Positions 16,491 to 25,850 are shown, numbered from the stretch's first letter. The stretch: 56,791 bases of DNA from Deltaproteobacteria bacterium (GCA_029933005.1 JAOZOY010000010.1:1-56791), one strand, 5' to 3'. Numbers and translations are program-made. Notes: generated from the sequence alone by a model not told the origin.

Positions 16491-18230
16491 GTGAAGAAAA
16501 AATTGTTTGATAAGAGAATCGTGACTCTCATTCGACCCTATTCCGGCAGGGTGCTGATGGCGATCATATTTAGCCTTGCCTCATCCGCGGCCGGCGGTGG
16601 AATTGCCTGGCTCGTCAAGCCGGTGATCGATTCAATTTTTGTCGAACAGAATTATAGAATGCTGACCTGGCTGCCTCTGGGCGTTGTTGTCCTCTATTCT
16701 CTGCGGGGAAGCTGTCAAATGGTCTATGCGTATCTGATGCGTTCCGCCGGAATTAAATTGGTCAGGGATACTCGAATACGACTCTATAACCATCTGCTTC
16801 ATCTCCCTGTTTCCGCTGTGGGTAGGGAAACGTCGGGAAAGATGATTTCCAGGATTTTAAATGATGCGGCAGTGATAAGAGCACTGATCTCTGATACGTT
16901 ATTGACCACGTTTAAGGAAGTCCCGACGATTATTGTTCTTTTGGGGATTGCTCTGTACAGACGTTGGGATGTGACCCTGCTGGCTCTTATTGTCCTTCCT
17001 GCTATCATCTACTGTACCCAGCGGCTTGGAAAACGGGTCAAAGTTAAACGGACGCAGGCCCAGCAAGCTATCGCCACTCTGACACACCGCATCAGTGAAG
17101 CCGCTACAGGTTCCAAGATAATTAAGATTTTTCTCAATGAGGATGGCCTGGGTAATCAATTTAGTCAGGAGAGTCAGACCTATTACCGTAGAGAAGTCAA
17201 GATTGTCCGCTATAAAGAACTGGCGAAATTATTTGTTGATGTGACGACAGGCATTGGCGTTGCCCTTGTTATCTGGTATGGCGGCAGTCTGGTTGTCAAA
17301 GGGATTATTACCAGCGGTGATCTGTTTTCAGCCTTGGGCGCAGTAGTCATGGTTTTCTCGCCAGTCAAGCATTTGGGTAAATCTTATACGGTTTTTCTGG
17401 AAATTTTAGCTGCGGCAGAAAGATTGTGGTGGCTTGAGGACATGGAGATTGAACAGAGCGGCGATAAACCTTTGCCCGGCTTAAAAAAAGAAATTCGTTT
17501 TGCCGGGGTATCGCACCGTTATCAGCCGGAGGGAGATTTTATTCTGCATGATATCGATCTGGTCATTCGGAAGGGAGAGGTTGTGGCGATTGTCGGCCCC
17601 AGTGGCGCCGGTAAAACTACTCTGATTGATTTACTGCCCCGTTTTTATGATCCGACCAAGGGAAGCTTGTCAATTGACGGTGAGGATCTGCGTACCGTGC
17701 GTCTTACTGATCTCCGGGGACTCATTGGCATGGTGGGTCAGGACGTGATGCTTTTTAATGATACGATCAGGGCAAATATTGGTTTTGGCTTTCCGGATGC
17801 CGGCGATGCGGAGATTGAAGATGCGGCGCGTTTGGCCTTTGCCCATGATTTTATTTTAGAATTACCAGATGGCTATAACACCCTTCTTGGTGAACGTGGG
17901 CTTAATCTTTCCGGCGGCCAGCGCCAGCGGATTGCCATTGCCAGGGCTATCCTCAAGAATCCACCGATTCTCATCCTCGATGAGGCGACATCAGCTCTTG
18001 ATTCAGTTTCGGAAGGTCTCGTTCAGCAGGCCTTGGATCGGTTAATGAAGGAGAGAACCACTATTGTCGTGGCCCATCGACTTTCAACAATTCGCAATGC
18101 GGATAGAATTCTAGTCATGGAATATGGCCGGATTCTTGCCCAGGGCAGCCATGATGATTTGTTGAAAACCTCCGGGGTCTATCAGGAGTTGAATCTTTCT
18201 TATAATAAAGACAGAAATGAAGAGATTTAA
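16491..18230 (+). CDS. msbA: Lipid A flippase MsbA-type ABC transporter
   Basis: 579 residues, an ABC exporter half-transporter with six membrane spans in the first about 310 residues. The ATPase domain has Walker A GPSGAGKTT, signature LSGGQRQR, Walker B ILILDEATSALD and the switch VAHRLST. MsbA flips core-lipid A across the inner membrane as a homodimer. Position in an LPS core operon supports this over other exporters. Start is GTG 16491. The 223 bp upstream (16268-16490) carry no clear gene. A second MsbA-like transporter is encoded at 32060. Confidence 0.9.
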   Translation: MKKKLFDKRIVTLIRPYSGRVLMAIIFSLASSAAGGGIAWLVKPVIDSIFVEQNYRMLTWLPLGVVVLYSLRGSCQMVYAYLMRSAGIKLVRDTRIRLYNHLLHLPVSAVGRETSGKMISRILNDAAVIRALISDTLLTTFKEVPTIIVLLGIALYRRWDVTLLALIVLPAIIYCTQRLGKRVKVKRTQAQQAIATLTHRISEAATGSKIIKIFLNEDGLGNQFSQESQTYYRREVKIVRYKELAKLFVDVTTGIGVALVIWYGGSLVVKGIITSGDLFSALGAVVMVFSPVKHLGKSYTVFLEILAAAERLWWLEDMEIEQSGDKPLPGLKKEIRFAGVSHRYQPEGDFILHDIDLVIRKGEVVAIVGPSGAGKTTLIDLLPRFYDPTKGSLSIDGEDLRTVRLTDLRGLIGMVGQDVMLFNDTIRANIGFGFPDAGDAEIEDAARLAFAHDFILELPDGYNTLLGERGLNLSGGQRQRIAIARAILKNPPILILDEATSALDSVSEGLVQQALDRLMKERTTIVVAHRLSTIRNADRILVMEYGRILAQGSHDDLLKTSGVYQELNLSYNKDRNEEI

Positions 18231-18235
18231 ATTGT

Positions 18236-19837
18236 ATGGCCACTTTTAAAAACGACTCCATCAGAATGCATTCTTTTTTTAAGGATAAAGACAATTATTT
18301 ATGGCCTCTGGCAATTATCTTTATTGGTTTTGCTTTACGTCTTTACTCTTACTATCACTCCTATGCAGTTAATTCGGACGGCATGCTGTATATCCATCAG
18401 GCCAAGCAGTTTTATTATGGTCGGTATGGATCTCTTACAGAATGTTATCCTTATTTAAATATTCTGCCGATTTTTATTTCTTTCAGTTACCGGCTGATCG
18501 GGGACTGGCTGGTTGCCGCCAAGGTTGTCTCGTTATTTTTCGGAACCGCCACCATGTTTCCTTTATATCTGCTGCTCAGGCGGTTTCAAGCGGTTCCTGT
18601 TGCATCATGCGCTCTTCTTGTTTTTGCCGTAAACCCTATTTTTGTAGAATTGAGTAACCAAGTGATCAGGGGGCCTGCGTGCTGGTTTTTTTTAACGCTG
18701 GGAATGTTTTTTTTCACTTTGTCGGATTTGAAAAAAAATTGTTTTTTTCTTTCTCTCTCCTGTATTTCATATCTTTTTGCCGGCCTGGCCCGGGTTGAGG
18801 CCATTATTTTTGTCCCTGGAACTTTGGTTTTTCTCCTGTTTTTCTGTCAGGAAAAAAAATGGCAAAAAATTGCTATTTTTCTCTCCCCTTTGTTTTTTGT
18901 CGGCGTTTTGGCTGTCAGCTCTCTGTCGCTGTTGGGGTTTGATTTGTCCCAATGGCTTTATCCTCGTTCGTTTTGGGATAAATTTTTTCTAGTTAGTGAA
19001 AAATATGAAGAGATCCGTCAGGGTTTAAGTGAAATTGGTAGCCGGCAATCAGAATTCTGGGGCAAGTATTTTTTCCCAAAGGTCAGAAATTTACTGTGGT
19101 GGCTGGGTATAGGCACCGTGCTTACCGAGATTACACGAACCTTTTTTGAGCCTTTTTTTCTGATTTTTATTTTTGGGTTCAAGGGTATTGTGCGGCGAGT
19201 AAAAGAAGATAAAATGCTGGTTTATCTCATTGTATTATCTGTTGGGTCCTTTTTGCTGTTGAATTTGCATGTGCAGGGACATTGGATAATGAGAAAAAGG
19301 TTTGTTGCAATTTTCCTGTTACCGTTATTTTTTCTGGTCGGGTTTGGCCTGGAGAATCTGTGGTTATATTTTGCCAGGAGATTTCAAATCAGAAAAATGT
19401 ATCTCATTTTGTTTACCGGGTTGCTTATTTTTGCGGTCGCTCTCCCTAAAAATATGTCGGAAAATAAGGTACGGAAAAAAATTTTCCAGGAAATCGGGGA
19501 GAAGATTTCATCTGTCAACAAGACAAATCAGCGAGTAAAGGTGGTAGGTGCTCTTGGTAAATATGAAATGAAATTTATTAATTTTTTCAGTAACTTATCT
19601 GTTGAAGATGCTCTTTGTGTAAGGCGAATTAAGGTCCGGGTGAAACCTTCATCATACAAGCGAAACACAATATCTAGAAAGGCAATCAAAGGAGGGAACT
19701 ATTTGATCTGGGACGAAAAAAAATGGCCGCCTTCTTCTCTTAAGAGCATCAAAAACAGTACAAATATAGAATTTGAAAAAATAAGTGAATGGCAGGATGC
19801 CAGGTTAGGCAGGATCATTCTTTTTCATATCAGATAA
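18236..19837 (+). CDS. ArnT-like GT39 membrane glycosyltransferase
   Basis: 533 residues with about ten predicted membrane spans. Residues about 45-60 carry NSDGMLYIHQAKQFY, matching the first-loop acidic motif of the dolichyl-phosphate-mannose/ArnT GT-C family, and FPLYLLLRRF is also typical. Such enzymes use undecaprenyl-phosphate sugars on the periplasmic side to decorate lipid A or core. It is 5 bases after msbA. The gene is visibly A/T-rich and rich in Phe and Lys codons compared with neighbours. The C-terminal about 130 residues are soluble and not recognised. Confidence 0.7.
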   Translation: MATFKNDSIRMHSFFKDKDNYLWPLAIIFIGFALRLYSYYHSYAVNSDGMLYIHQAKQFYYGRYGSLTECYPYLNILPIFISFSYRLIGDWLVAAKVVSLFFGTATMFPLYLLLRRFQAVPVASCALLVFAVNPIFVELSNQVIRGPACWFFLTLGMFFFTLSDLKKNCFFLSLSCISYLFAGLARVEAIIFVPGTLVFLLFFCQEKKWQKIAIFLSPLFFVGVLAVSSLSLLGFDLSQWLYPRSFWDKFFLVSEKYEEIRQGLSEIGSRQSEFWGKYFFPKVRNLLWWLGIGTVLTEITRTFFEPFFLIFIFGFKGIVRRVKEDKMLVYLIVLSVGSFLLLNLHVQGHWIMRKRFVAIFLLPLFFLVGFGLENLWLYFARRFQIRKMYLILFTGLLIFAVALPKNMSENKVRKKIFQEIGEKISSVNKTNQRVKVVGALGKYEMKFINFFSNLSVEDALCVRRIKVRVKPSSYKRNTISRKAIKGGNYLIWDEKKWPPSSLKSIKNSTNIEFEKISEWQDARLGRIILFHIR

Positions 19838-19929
19838 CCCCGCAGTATCAGGATGGAATCGTTCTCCTGCAGGGTACTCAACTCTTCTGTACTACGTCTT
19901 ATGTCGGTTCCTTTTTGTATAGCCAGGCC

Positions 19930-20928
19930 ATGACTTTAACTTCTTCAGATACTGTAAAGCTCAGCACCACCAACCGAACGACTGCAGAGGCAGCCTCCGG
20001 GAAAAGTTTTGTCCTTGCCCACTTTTCCGATCCGCATTTCGCCCGTGTAGATCACATTAAAACGAGAGACTTTTTTAATAAAAGGCTCTTGGGTTATCTG
20101 CGATGGAAGCTGAAACGCCAGGTCGAACACAGTGATGAACTGCTTACCATTTTGGACAAAGACCTGCAACGGTCAAAACCTGACCACATTGCAATTACCG
20201 GTGACCTGACTCAACTGGGCCTGCCGGTTGAATTTGAAATAGCCCATGACTGGTTACAAACCCTTGGCGCCGCGAACAGGGTCACCGTTATTCCCGGCAA
20301 CCATGACACCTATATAAAGACAGATTGGCATGAAACCTTCGCGCACTGGTTGGATTATATGGTTGCCGATGTGCAGGATCAACCGGCCAATTTAATAACC
20401 AGCCTGGACGGGCTATTTCCAACCTTACGGATACGCAACCGGATTGCCCTGATCGGCATTAATACTGCATATCCAAGCGAACCGCATCTTGCCACCGGGA
20501 CAATCGGCAACGACCAGTTAAAAAAGTTGGAAACTATTCTGAAACATCTTTCCGGTCAACGTCTTTTCCGTATCATACTGATTCACCACCCACCGGTACA
20601 GGGTATCGTCAGTTGGCGGCGGAGCTTAATCGATGCCGCATCTCTGCGTATGATGCTGGAGCGTTACGGGGTTGAGTTGGTTTTGTTTGGTCACGCCCAC
20701 AAAACAGCACATGGTAACCTGGATACCCCATCAGGTTTAATCCCGGCCATTGGGGCGCCATCGGCATCTTCTCTCAGCCCTAAAGACGAACGACGATCCC
20801 GTTATTACCTTTATGAGATCAGTTCTACTGCTGAGGGATGGAAGGTCCACCTGGATGAGCGGGTCTTTTCGTTGGAGCAGTATCGCTTTGTTGACGGACG
20901 GCAACAGGATTTTTCTTTTCCTGCCTGA
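19930..20928 (+). CDS. Metallophosphoesterase, CpdA-like
   Basis: About 332 residues from ATG 19930; the frame is open upstream to 19789 but that part overlaps the GT39 gene. All five calcineurin-like metal motifs are present: LAHFSDPHFARV, ITGDLTQLG, IPGNHDTY, LIHHPPVQ and LFGHAHKT. The closest well-known relatives are cyclic-AMP phosphodiesterase CpdA and lipid or nucleotide phosphatases such as LpxH. The LPS neighbourhood makes an UDP-diacylglucosamine pyrophosphatase-like role possible, but the HHPPVQ and GHAHKT pattern fits CpdA-type enzymes better. It is convergent with lptG, only 34 bases away. Confidence 0.75.
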   Translation: MTLTSSDTVKLSTTNRTTAEAASGKSFVLAHFSDPHFARVDHIKTRDFFNKRLLGYLRWKLKRQVEHSDELLTILDKDLQRSKPDHIAITGDLTQLGLPVEFEIAHDWLQTLGAANRVTVIPGNHDTYIKTDWHETFAHWLDYMVADVQDQPANLITSLDGLFPTLRIRNRIALIGINTAYPSEPHLATGTIGNDQLKKLETILKHLSGQRLFRIILIHHPPVQGIVSWRRSLIDAASLRMMLERYGVELVLFGHAHKTAHGNLDTPSGLIPAIGAPSASSLSPKDERRSRYYLYEISSTAEGWKVHLDERVFSLEQYRFVDGRQQDFSFPA

Positions 20929-20962
20929 GCAGATTGAGCCGACTTGGCGGAATGGTCTTGTT

Positions 20963-22030
20963 TTAAAAGGCTCTGCGCAATCTGGCAAAAGCGATGCTGG
21001 AGATCAGCAGCACGGGAAGCATAGCAGTAATGAATGGGTTCAGGTTGAGCATCAAACCCCACTGCATGATTATCTGATCGGCAAAATATAGAATAATACC
21101 GATAAAGGCGCCGAAGGTTATGCGAGCCCCTGCACTGATGCTGCGCGTAGAACCGAAGATAAAGCTCAGTGAAAGTAAGACCATGGCCCCGGTTGTCAGT
21201 GGTACACTGAGTTTTCGCCACAGGGCTATGGAATGCCGGTCAGCATTCTGGCCACTTTGCCGCAGGGCATTAATGTAACGAATAAGGTTTGGGGTCGATA
21301 GACTGTAGGGCGGCAGTTCCAGAATACTGACCTGGTGTGCGCTTAAAAAGGAGTCCAGGGTTAATGTTTCGATCCTTTTAGTAATAACTTCATTGTCTGC
21401 GATGATTTTTCGGGTGATGCCGTTCAGGAGCCACTGCCTGTTATCCTGCAGGGTGGCATTTCGCGCATGGGTAAAGGTCTGTAGGCGACCATTTTTGTCA
21501 AATTCGAAAATATCCACGTTGGCGGCAATTCCTTTACTTAACATCTTATCAACATGGATGTACGAATTATCCCTGCGTGCCCAGAACCCCTGCCGGGTTA
21601 AAGTTATCTCGGTAGGGGTCAGAGCTTGTGCACGGGATTTGCGGGCCAACTGCTCCATACCCGGCACAACCATTTCAGTCAGAATGGCGGATGTTAACAT
21701 CAAGAGCATGCCGGTTACGAGTACTGCGGCACAAATTCGCAAAATTGATACTCCCGATGCCTGCATGGCGACAAGTTCACCATGGTCGGCCATCAGCCCC
21801 AAGGCGATAATGCCGCCAAGCAACGTACTTATGGGCAGTAAATCGAGCAAACGCTTGGGAAGCGTCAGGGCCACAAAGGTAAGGGCATTATTCAGTCGAT
21901 AACTGCCTTTACCCACATCATCCAGCTGAGAGAACAGTTCAAATAAGCTAAACAGCACCATCAGGATAAAGATGATGAGAAAAAAGTAGTTTAGAAAGTT
22001 TCTGCCGATATAGATATCAAGTATTCGCAT
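20963..22030 (-). CDS. lptG: LptF/LptG-family permease, LptG position
   Basis: 355 residues, a YjgP/YjgQ permease with six membrane spans (three N-terminal, three C-terminal) around a periplasmic beta-jellyroll domain. Landmarks are an N-terminal MRILDIYIGRNFLNYFF, the loop LLDLLPISTLLGGIIALG, GFWARRDNSYIHVDKM at the start of the jellyroll and LSFIFGSTRSISAGARITFGAFIG in the fourth span. LptFG with LptB2 extract LPS from the inner membrane and hand it to LptC/LptA. It follows lptF by 8 bases. Here the pair is in an operon with a nucleotidyltransferase and next to ceramide synthesis genes, so a sphingolipid substrate is possible. Confidence 0.9.
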   Translation of the reverse strand: MRILDIYIGRNFLNYFFLIIFILMVLFSLFELFSQLDDVGKGSYRLNNALTFVALTLPKRLLDLLPISTLLGGIIALGLMADHGELVAMQASGVSILRICAAVLVTGMLLMLTSAILTEMVVPGMEQLARKSRAQALTPTEITLTRQGFWARRDNSYIHVDKMLSKGIAANVDIFEFDKNGRLQTFTHARNATLQDNRQWLLNGITRKIIADNEVITKRIETLTLDSFLSAHQVSILELPPYSLSTPNLIRYINALRQSGQNADRHSIALWRKLSVPLTTGAMVLLSLSFIFGSTRSISAGARITFGAFIGIILYFADQIIMQWGLMLNLNPFITAMLPVLLISSIAFARLRRAF

Positions 22031-22038
22031 TGGGGATA

Positions 22039-23115
22039 TTACCGCTTATACCAGTGCCGCAAAAAGACCGGTTGCCATAAAAGAAGACAGATTAAAGTTG
22101 CCAGCAACATCTGTCCCCACCAGATTCCGGGAACAACTCCAATAACGCCCTGTGATACCCACTTTTTGCTTAAAGCGCTGAAAGTGTAGTAACCGGCAAA
22201 AATTAATATTGCCAACGGTGCTTTGGCATACTTCCCCTGGCGTGGAGATGACCGGCTCAATGGTATGCCGAGAAGCGCCAGGAGGATGATTGACAGCGGT
22301 GCGGTGAGCCGCCACTGTAGTTCCGCTATTTCTTCCAGGTTTTCCGAGTGGAATAGTGTTTTGGTTGCAACGGCTTTAACCTTGTATTCATGCTGGAAAA
22401 CATCCTTAGGCACCAGATCCATTGCTGAGTTCTCGAACTCCAGGATCAAACCATTCTCACCGGGACTGAAAAATTCATACAGGTGACCGTTCTGGAATAT
22501 CAATATGGGCTTACCTGTGGTCTCATCCCTGAGCTGACTGGCCTTGGCCGCATAGATAATCTGTAAGGAATCTTCCCTTTTTGTTTGGATGAAAACGTGC
22601 TTTGCCCGATTCTTCTTATTATCGATTTTATCAGCGAAAATGACTCGTTCTCCGTCACTTGTTTCATAAAAATTACCGCCTTTCATCCTTGTCAGATCAA
22701 AATTTGCCTCTGCTTGTGTCTTTATTCGGAAAAACTGGTTCCAGGCCCAGGGACGGATGAAGAGAGACAAACACGCTACAACCAAAGCGCCTATAATGGA
22801 GATAAGAAAAACAGACTTGATTACCCTTGTCATATTTATACCGCAGGCAAACATAGCAGTTAACTCTGAATCTCTGTATAAACGGCCGAGAGCGATCACA
22901 ACTGACAAGTAAAGGGTAGTCGGCAGCAGCATTTCAAGGGCAATTACGATACGAAGTAAAATCAGTTTTATTACAGAAGAGCCCGACAACATGCCATGAA
23001 CCGCGTCCTCCCCGTAACGTGTGGAAATATAAGAGCCAAAGATAACTATCAGCACTGTAGATATTGCCAGTGTGGGCTTAATTATTTCACGTATTATATA
23101 GCGATCAATAATCAC
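22039..23115 (-). CDS. lptF: LptF/LptG-family permease, LptF position
   Basis: 358 residues of the same permease family: MIIDRYIIREIIKPTLAIS at the N-terminus, LLPTTLYLSVVIALGRLYRDSELTAMFACG (conserved coupling-helix region), a periplasmic jellyroll (about 130-260) and LSIILLALLGIPLSRSSPRQGKYAK in the fourth span, a typical LptF motif. Translation begins with GTG 23115, which overlaps the stop of the upstream nucleotidyltransferase by 4 bases (GTGA), so the three genes 23873-20963 are one coupled operon. Whether these are the only LptFG of the genome cannot be seen here; lptB and lptC are encoded 25 kb away. Confidence 0.9.
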   Translation of the reverse strand: MIIDRYIIREIIKPTLAISTVLIVIFGSYISTRYGEDAVHGMLSGSSVIKLILLRIVIALEMLLPTTLYLSVVIALGRLYRDSELTAMFACGINMTRVIKSVFLISIIGALVVACLSLFIRPWAWNQFFRIKTQAEANFDLTRMKGGNFYETSDGERVIFADKIDNKKNRAKHVFIQTKREDSLQIIYAAKASQLRDETTGKPILIFQNGHLYEFFSPGENGLILEFENSAMDLVPKDVFQHEYKVKAVATKTLFHSENLEEIAELQWRLTAPLSIILLALLGIPLSRSSPRQGKYAKAPLAILIFAGYYTFSALSKKWVSQGVIGVVPGIWWGQMLLATLICLLLWQPVFLRHWYKR

Positions 23116-23873
23116 GTTTTATCCATAGCAGTGTCAAACCTGCTTTCCGCAGGAAAACCGGCAACGACTCTGTCTGCCATCTTCAGGTCTGCCGCATAAT
23201 CGATTTCGCACCAGGCCAATCCTCTGATCGAACATGTCAGCACTGTTTTTTCTTGTGCTATTTCATCGATCACCGACAGATACCATCTACGGACAGACTC
23301 CGTATCAACCATGGCATTTTCCAGGGCGTTTTGGAATATCATCGGACCCGTATCACGGAACAGTATCATGCCAATAGATTCTCCGTGAATTTTCCCGGAA
23401 GGTATGTCTTTTCCGACCTTGGTAAGACGACTGCCATCCATGCTGACCTTCATGTCATCGGCATCGTAGGTGTCTTTGTGACTTATAGTAACCGTAATAG
23501 GACTGGCAGGTGATTTCAGCAGGCTCTTCACTACGGCCGCCTCAAACAAGGTATCGCCGTTCAGCAGGATAAAATCCTCATTCATCTCATCACGCACCTT
23601 CCAGCAACTCACAAGGTTGTCGGTTGTTGCATAGTCAGGGTTGTAACGGGTCCGGATCCTTTGCGGTCCGTAATGGCGCTGTAAAAGATTTTCAACTTTA
23701 TCCGCCCCGTATCCTATGACTACGGTGATCTGGTCAACTCCGCACTTGTGTAGTTCTTCGATCTGCCATTCAATGATTGTTTTGCCGTTAATATCCAGGA
23801 GGCATTTTGGTATTTTGGCAGTAAGTGGCAGTAATCGCGTACCCTGTCCGGCGCTTAAGATAATCGCCTTCAT
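23112..23873 (-). CDS. Sugar/choline-phosphate-type nucleotidyltransferase
   Basis: 253 residues. The N-terminal signature MKAIILSAGQGTRLLPLTAKIPKCLLDINGKTI is that of NTP transferases (nucleotide loop and catalytic Lys). Acceptor-binding elements are LNGDTLFE (metal Asp) and the C-terminal GLAWCEIDYAADLKMA, resembling LicC-type choline-phosphate and inositol-phosphate cytidylyltransferases more than hexose-1-phosphate enzymes. Likely product: CDP- (or UDP-) activated small alcohol. It leads the lptFG operon and is divergent from the ceramide synthase gene, which suggests making a head group for the sphingolipid. In Caulobacter a phosphoglycerate cytidylyltransferase (CpgD) has such a role; equivalence here is a guess. 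Confidence 0.8.
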   Translation of the reverse strand: MKAIILSAGQGTRLLPLTAKIPKCLLDINGKTIIEWQIEELHKCGVDQITVVIGYGADKVENLLQRHYGPQRIRTRYNPDYATTDNLVSCWKVRDEMNEDFILLNGDTLFEAAVVKSLLKSPASPITVTISHKDTYDADDMKVSMDGSRLTKVGKDIPSGKIHGESIGMILFRDTGPMIFQNALENAMVDTESVRRWYLSVIDEIAQEKTVLTCSIRGLAWCEIDYAADLKMADRVVAGFPAESRFDTAMDKT

Positions 23874-23902
23874 ATATTTAACTCCGTTTTCTTATAAGCC
23901 GT

Positions 23903-24052
23903 CATTCAGGCATGTTTTCAGCCGGAGGTAAGCGTAGACTCCGATCCAGTGACGTTGCCTTTGTGTCACTCCGAAAATCCTGGATCGAAGTCAAAGCTTA
24001 TCTCCCGATAAGGACTTCCGGGAATGACGGGAAAATGTCGCTGTAGTATTAA
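23903..24052. mobile_element. Family B MITE-like element, copy B2
   Basis: Strongly similar to B1 over GTCATTC(C/A)GGCATG, the GGTAAGCGTAGACTCCGA core (23927-23944), the GGATCGAAGTCAAAGCTTAT block and the right terminus CTGTAGTATTAA (ends 24052). The left terminus is degenerate. It lies right after the start codon region of the nucleotidyltransferase gene and so contributes to its leader. Confidence 0.75.
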
Positions 24053-24144
24053 TTGAAAAGTTGAACTCTATCAGTGCCTTACGCCTGAGCTTCTGCGAAA
24101 AAAACAAGAAATAAGCGCAGACTTCGAACTCGGAATGTGCTTTT

Positions 24145-24189
24145 GAAATAAGATAGTTGAAGGTCTCTCTTCGTTCGCTATCGATATCT
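24145..24189 (-). repeat. Family C repeat, copy C1
   Basis: Minus-strand block GATAGCGAACGAAGAGAGAC followed by CTTC, shared with copies at 33858 and 38121. MITE A2 is inserted at its edge. Origin unknown. Confidence 0.5.
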
Positions 24190-24197
24190 ACCACCAA

Positions 24198-24353
24198 GTA
24201 AATATTCGGCTAGCACCCCATCTTTGAACGATCAGGCCTACTCGCATATGAATCAATATAGCTCGCAGACCTGATCGTCCAAATATGGGCCACTATCCAA
24301 AATTTACATTTCGGTGGTTTTTGTAATAATTTATTATCAAGCCGAATGTTTAC
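24198..24353 (+). mobile_element. Family A IS66-type MITE, copy A2
   Basis: 156 bp with GTAAATATTCGGCT and AGCCGAATGTTTAC termini and a perfect 8-bp target duplication ACCACCAA (24190-24197 and 24354-24361). It differs from copy A5 at 49493 by a single base over its whole length, which points to recent movement. It lies in the 790-bp gap before the ceramide synthase gene, together with B2, C1 and an 18-bp motif TTCCGCTTTAGTGGGTTA (24391-24408). Confidence 0.93.
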
Positions 24354-24551
24354 ACCACCAAGGCATTTATCATAAAGATTCTGATGTGTTTTCCGCTTTA
24401 GTGGGTTAGTGATAAAGACGTCTGAGTTTTATGTGTTGTTTTTTTCTGATTTGAATGATCTGTTGTCGTTATGTATGACCCGTTAGATTTACAGTAATAA
24501 TTTTCCGCTAACAAGCTTTTTATTAGTCTTGAATCTTTGTGACTGATGTTA

Positions 24552-24570
24552 AATCGATACTTTATCGATT
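24552..24570. promoter_or_regulatory. Inverted repeat, candidate operator before bCerS
   Basis: Perfect 8-bp arms AATCGATA and TATCGATT with a 3-base spacer, about 95 bases before the ceramide synthase ATG. The form suits a dimeric regulator. No cognate regulator gene is visible in the window. Confidence 0.35.
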
Positions 24571-24662
24571 CAAATTTTTAGATATTGACCTTGAATCACA
24601 ACCTGTGTATCGTCATTTTGTTCAAAAGCGCCCGCCTCTTAGCAGATACTATTTCAAATTGT

Positions 24663-25844
24663 ATGAAAGAAGCGGATATTAGAAAATCAGCACAAAACAA
24701 CAATGGCGAACTGTTGAGAAGTTCTTTGCAAATAGTTAAGGTGGAGGATCGTCAGGGACGCAATACCTTTATCAGGTTGCCATGGTTTCTGTATAAGAAC
24801 GATCCAATGTGGGTGCCGCCATTATTACTTGAGCGGCGTATGCACCTCTCTCCCAAAAATCCTTATTTTGAACACTCAACATGTTGTTTCTGGGTTGCTT
24901 ACCGTGATGGCAAACCGGTGGGTCGTATCAGTGCACAGATAGATCAAATGCATCTTGACCGCTACATGGACGCCAGCGGATTTTTTGGAATGCTGGAAGC
25001 CGAGGACAACATTGAAACGTTTCAGTCGCTTTTAAACACTGCGGAATCATGGTTGCGCAGAAAGAAAATGTTGTGCAGCAAGGGACCGTTCAACCTGTCT
25101 ATTAACCAGGAATGCGGTTTACTTGTAGCAGGTTTTGATACACCGCCCTCAATGATGATGGGACATGCGTTGCCTTACTATGCTGAACATATAGAGCAGT
25201 GCGGGTACAGCAAGGAAAAAGATTTACTGGCTTATATGCTTGAGGGGGATTTTAAGCCTAAAGCAGCTAGACAAGCGCTCATGAAAAGGGCTGAAGGATC
25301 TATACAGACAAGATCGCTCAGGAAAAAGTATTTTCAGGAAGACCTGAATATTATTTTTAGTATATTTAATGATGCATGGTCGGATAATTGGGGTTTTATT
25401 CCCTTTACGCAGAAAGAACTTGAGCAGTTGGGTAATGATTTGAAGTTCCTGGTTAATGAAGAGTTTGTCAGTATTGCCGAAGTGGATGGAGAGCCGGCTG
25501 CATTTATCGTGGCGCTCCCTAACCTTAATGAAGTTATCCATGACTGTAACGGTAAGTTGCTGCCGTTTGGCTGGCTCAGGATTCTGTGGCGTTTGAAAGT
25601 TCGATATCCTGAAAGTATACGGATAATCCTTCTGGGTGTTCTTAAAAAATATCAAAACAGCCTGTTCGGCGCGGCACTCGCATACACGGTGATTGATGAC
25701 GTGAAGCAAGCAGTTGTTAAACGCGGCATAAAAAAAATTGAGATGTCCTGGATACTTGAAGATAATATAGCCATGCGGAACATCATCATGAATGACGGTG
25801 GCAGGGAGTATAAAACATTTCGTATTTACAGTAAGAATCTTTGA
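24663..25844 (+). CDS. Bacterial ceramide synthase (bCerS-type N-acyltransferase)
   Basis: 393 residues from ATG 24663; the frame continues upstream to a TTG at 24585, but that part is less likely. N-terminal features are FIRLPWFLYKNDPMWVPPLLLERRMHL and NPYFEHSTCCFWVAYRDGKPVGRISAQID, followed by FGMLEAED and a GNAT-like core (KGPFNLSINQECG, WSDNWGFIPF, EIEMSW-like C-terminal strand KKIEMSWILEDN). This is the pattern I recall for the Caulobacter protein shown to N-acylate the sphingoid base in bacterial ceramide synthesis. Such proteins are often misannotated as plain GNAT acetyltransferases. Its neighbours (Spt, ACP, ligase, reductase) support the call. Confidence 0.82.
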   Translation: MKEADIRKSAQNNNGELLRSSLQIVKVEDRQGRNTFIRLPWFLYKNDPMWVPPLLLERRMHLSPKNPYFEHSTCCFWVAYRDGKPVGRISAQIDQMHLDRYMDASGFFGMLEAEDNIETFQSLLNTAESWLRRKKMLCSKGPFNLSINQECGLLVAGFDTPPSMMMGHALPYYAEHIEQCGYSKEKDLLAYMLEGDFKPKAARQALMKRAEGSIQTRSLRKKYFQEDLNIIFSIFNDAWSDNWGFIPFTQKELEQLGNDLKFLVNEEFVSIAEVDGEPAAFIVALPNLNEVIHDCNGKLLPFGWLRILWRLKVRYPESIRIILLGVLKKYQNSLFGAALAYTVIDDVKQAVVKRGIKKIEMSWILEDNIAMRNIIMNDGGREYKTFRIYSKNL

Positions 25845-25850
25845 TTCATA

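Noticed and set aside
16289-16531. Minus-strand 80-codon frame with a stretch vaguely like a FlaG C-terminus (LGKILKIVNEQIQGADKRF)
   Set aside because: It overlaps the msbA start, has no ribosome site and the resemblance is weak; at most a gene relic.
20966-21221. Several overlapping frames opposite lptG and lptF
   Set aside because: Shadows of the permease genes in other frames without start signals or family motifs.
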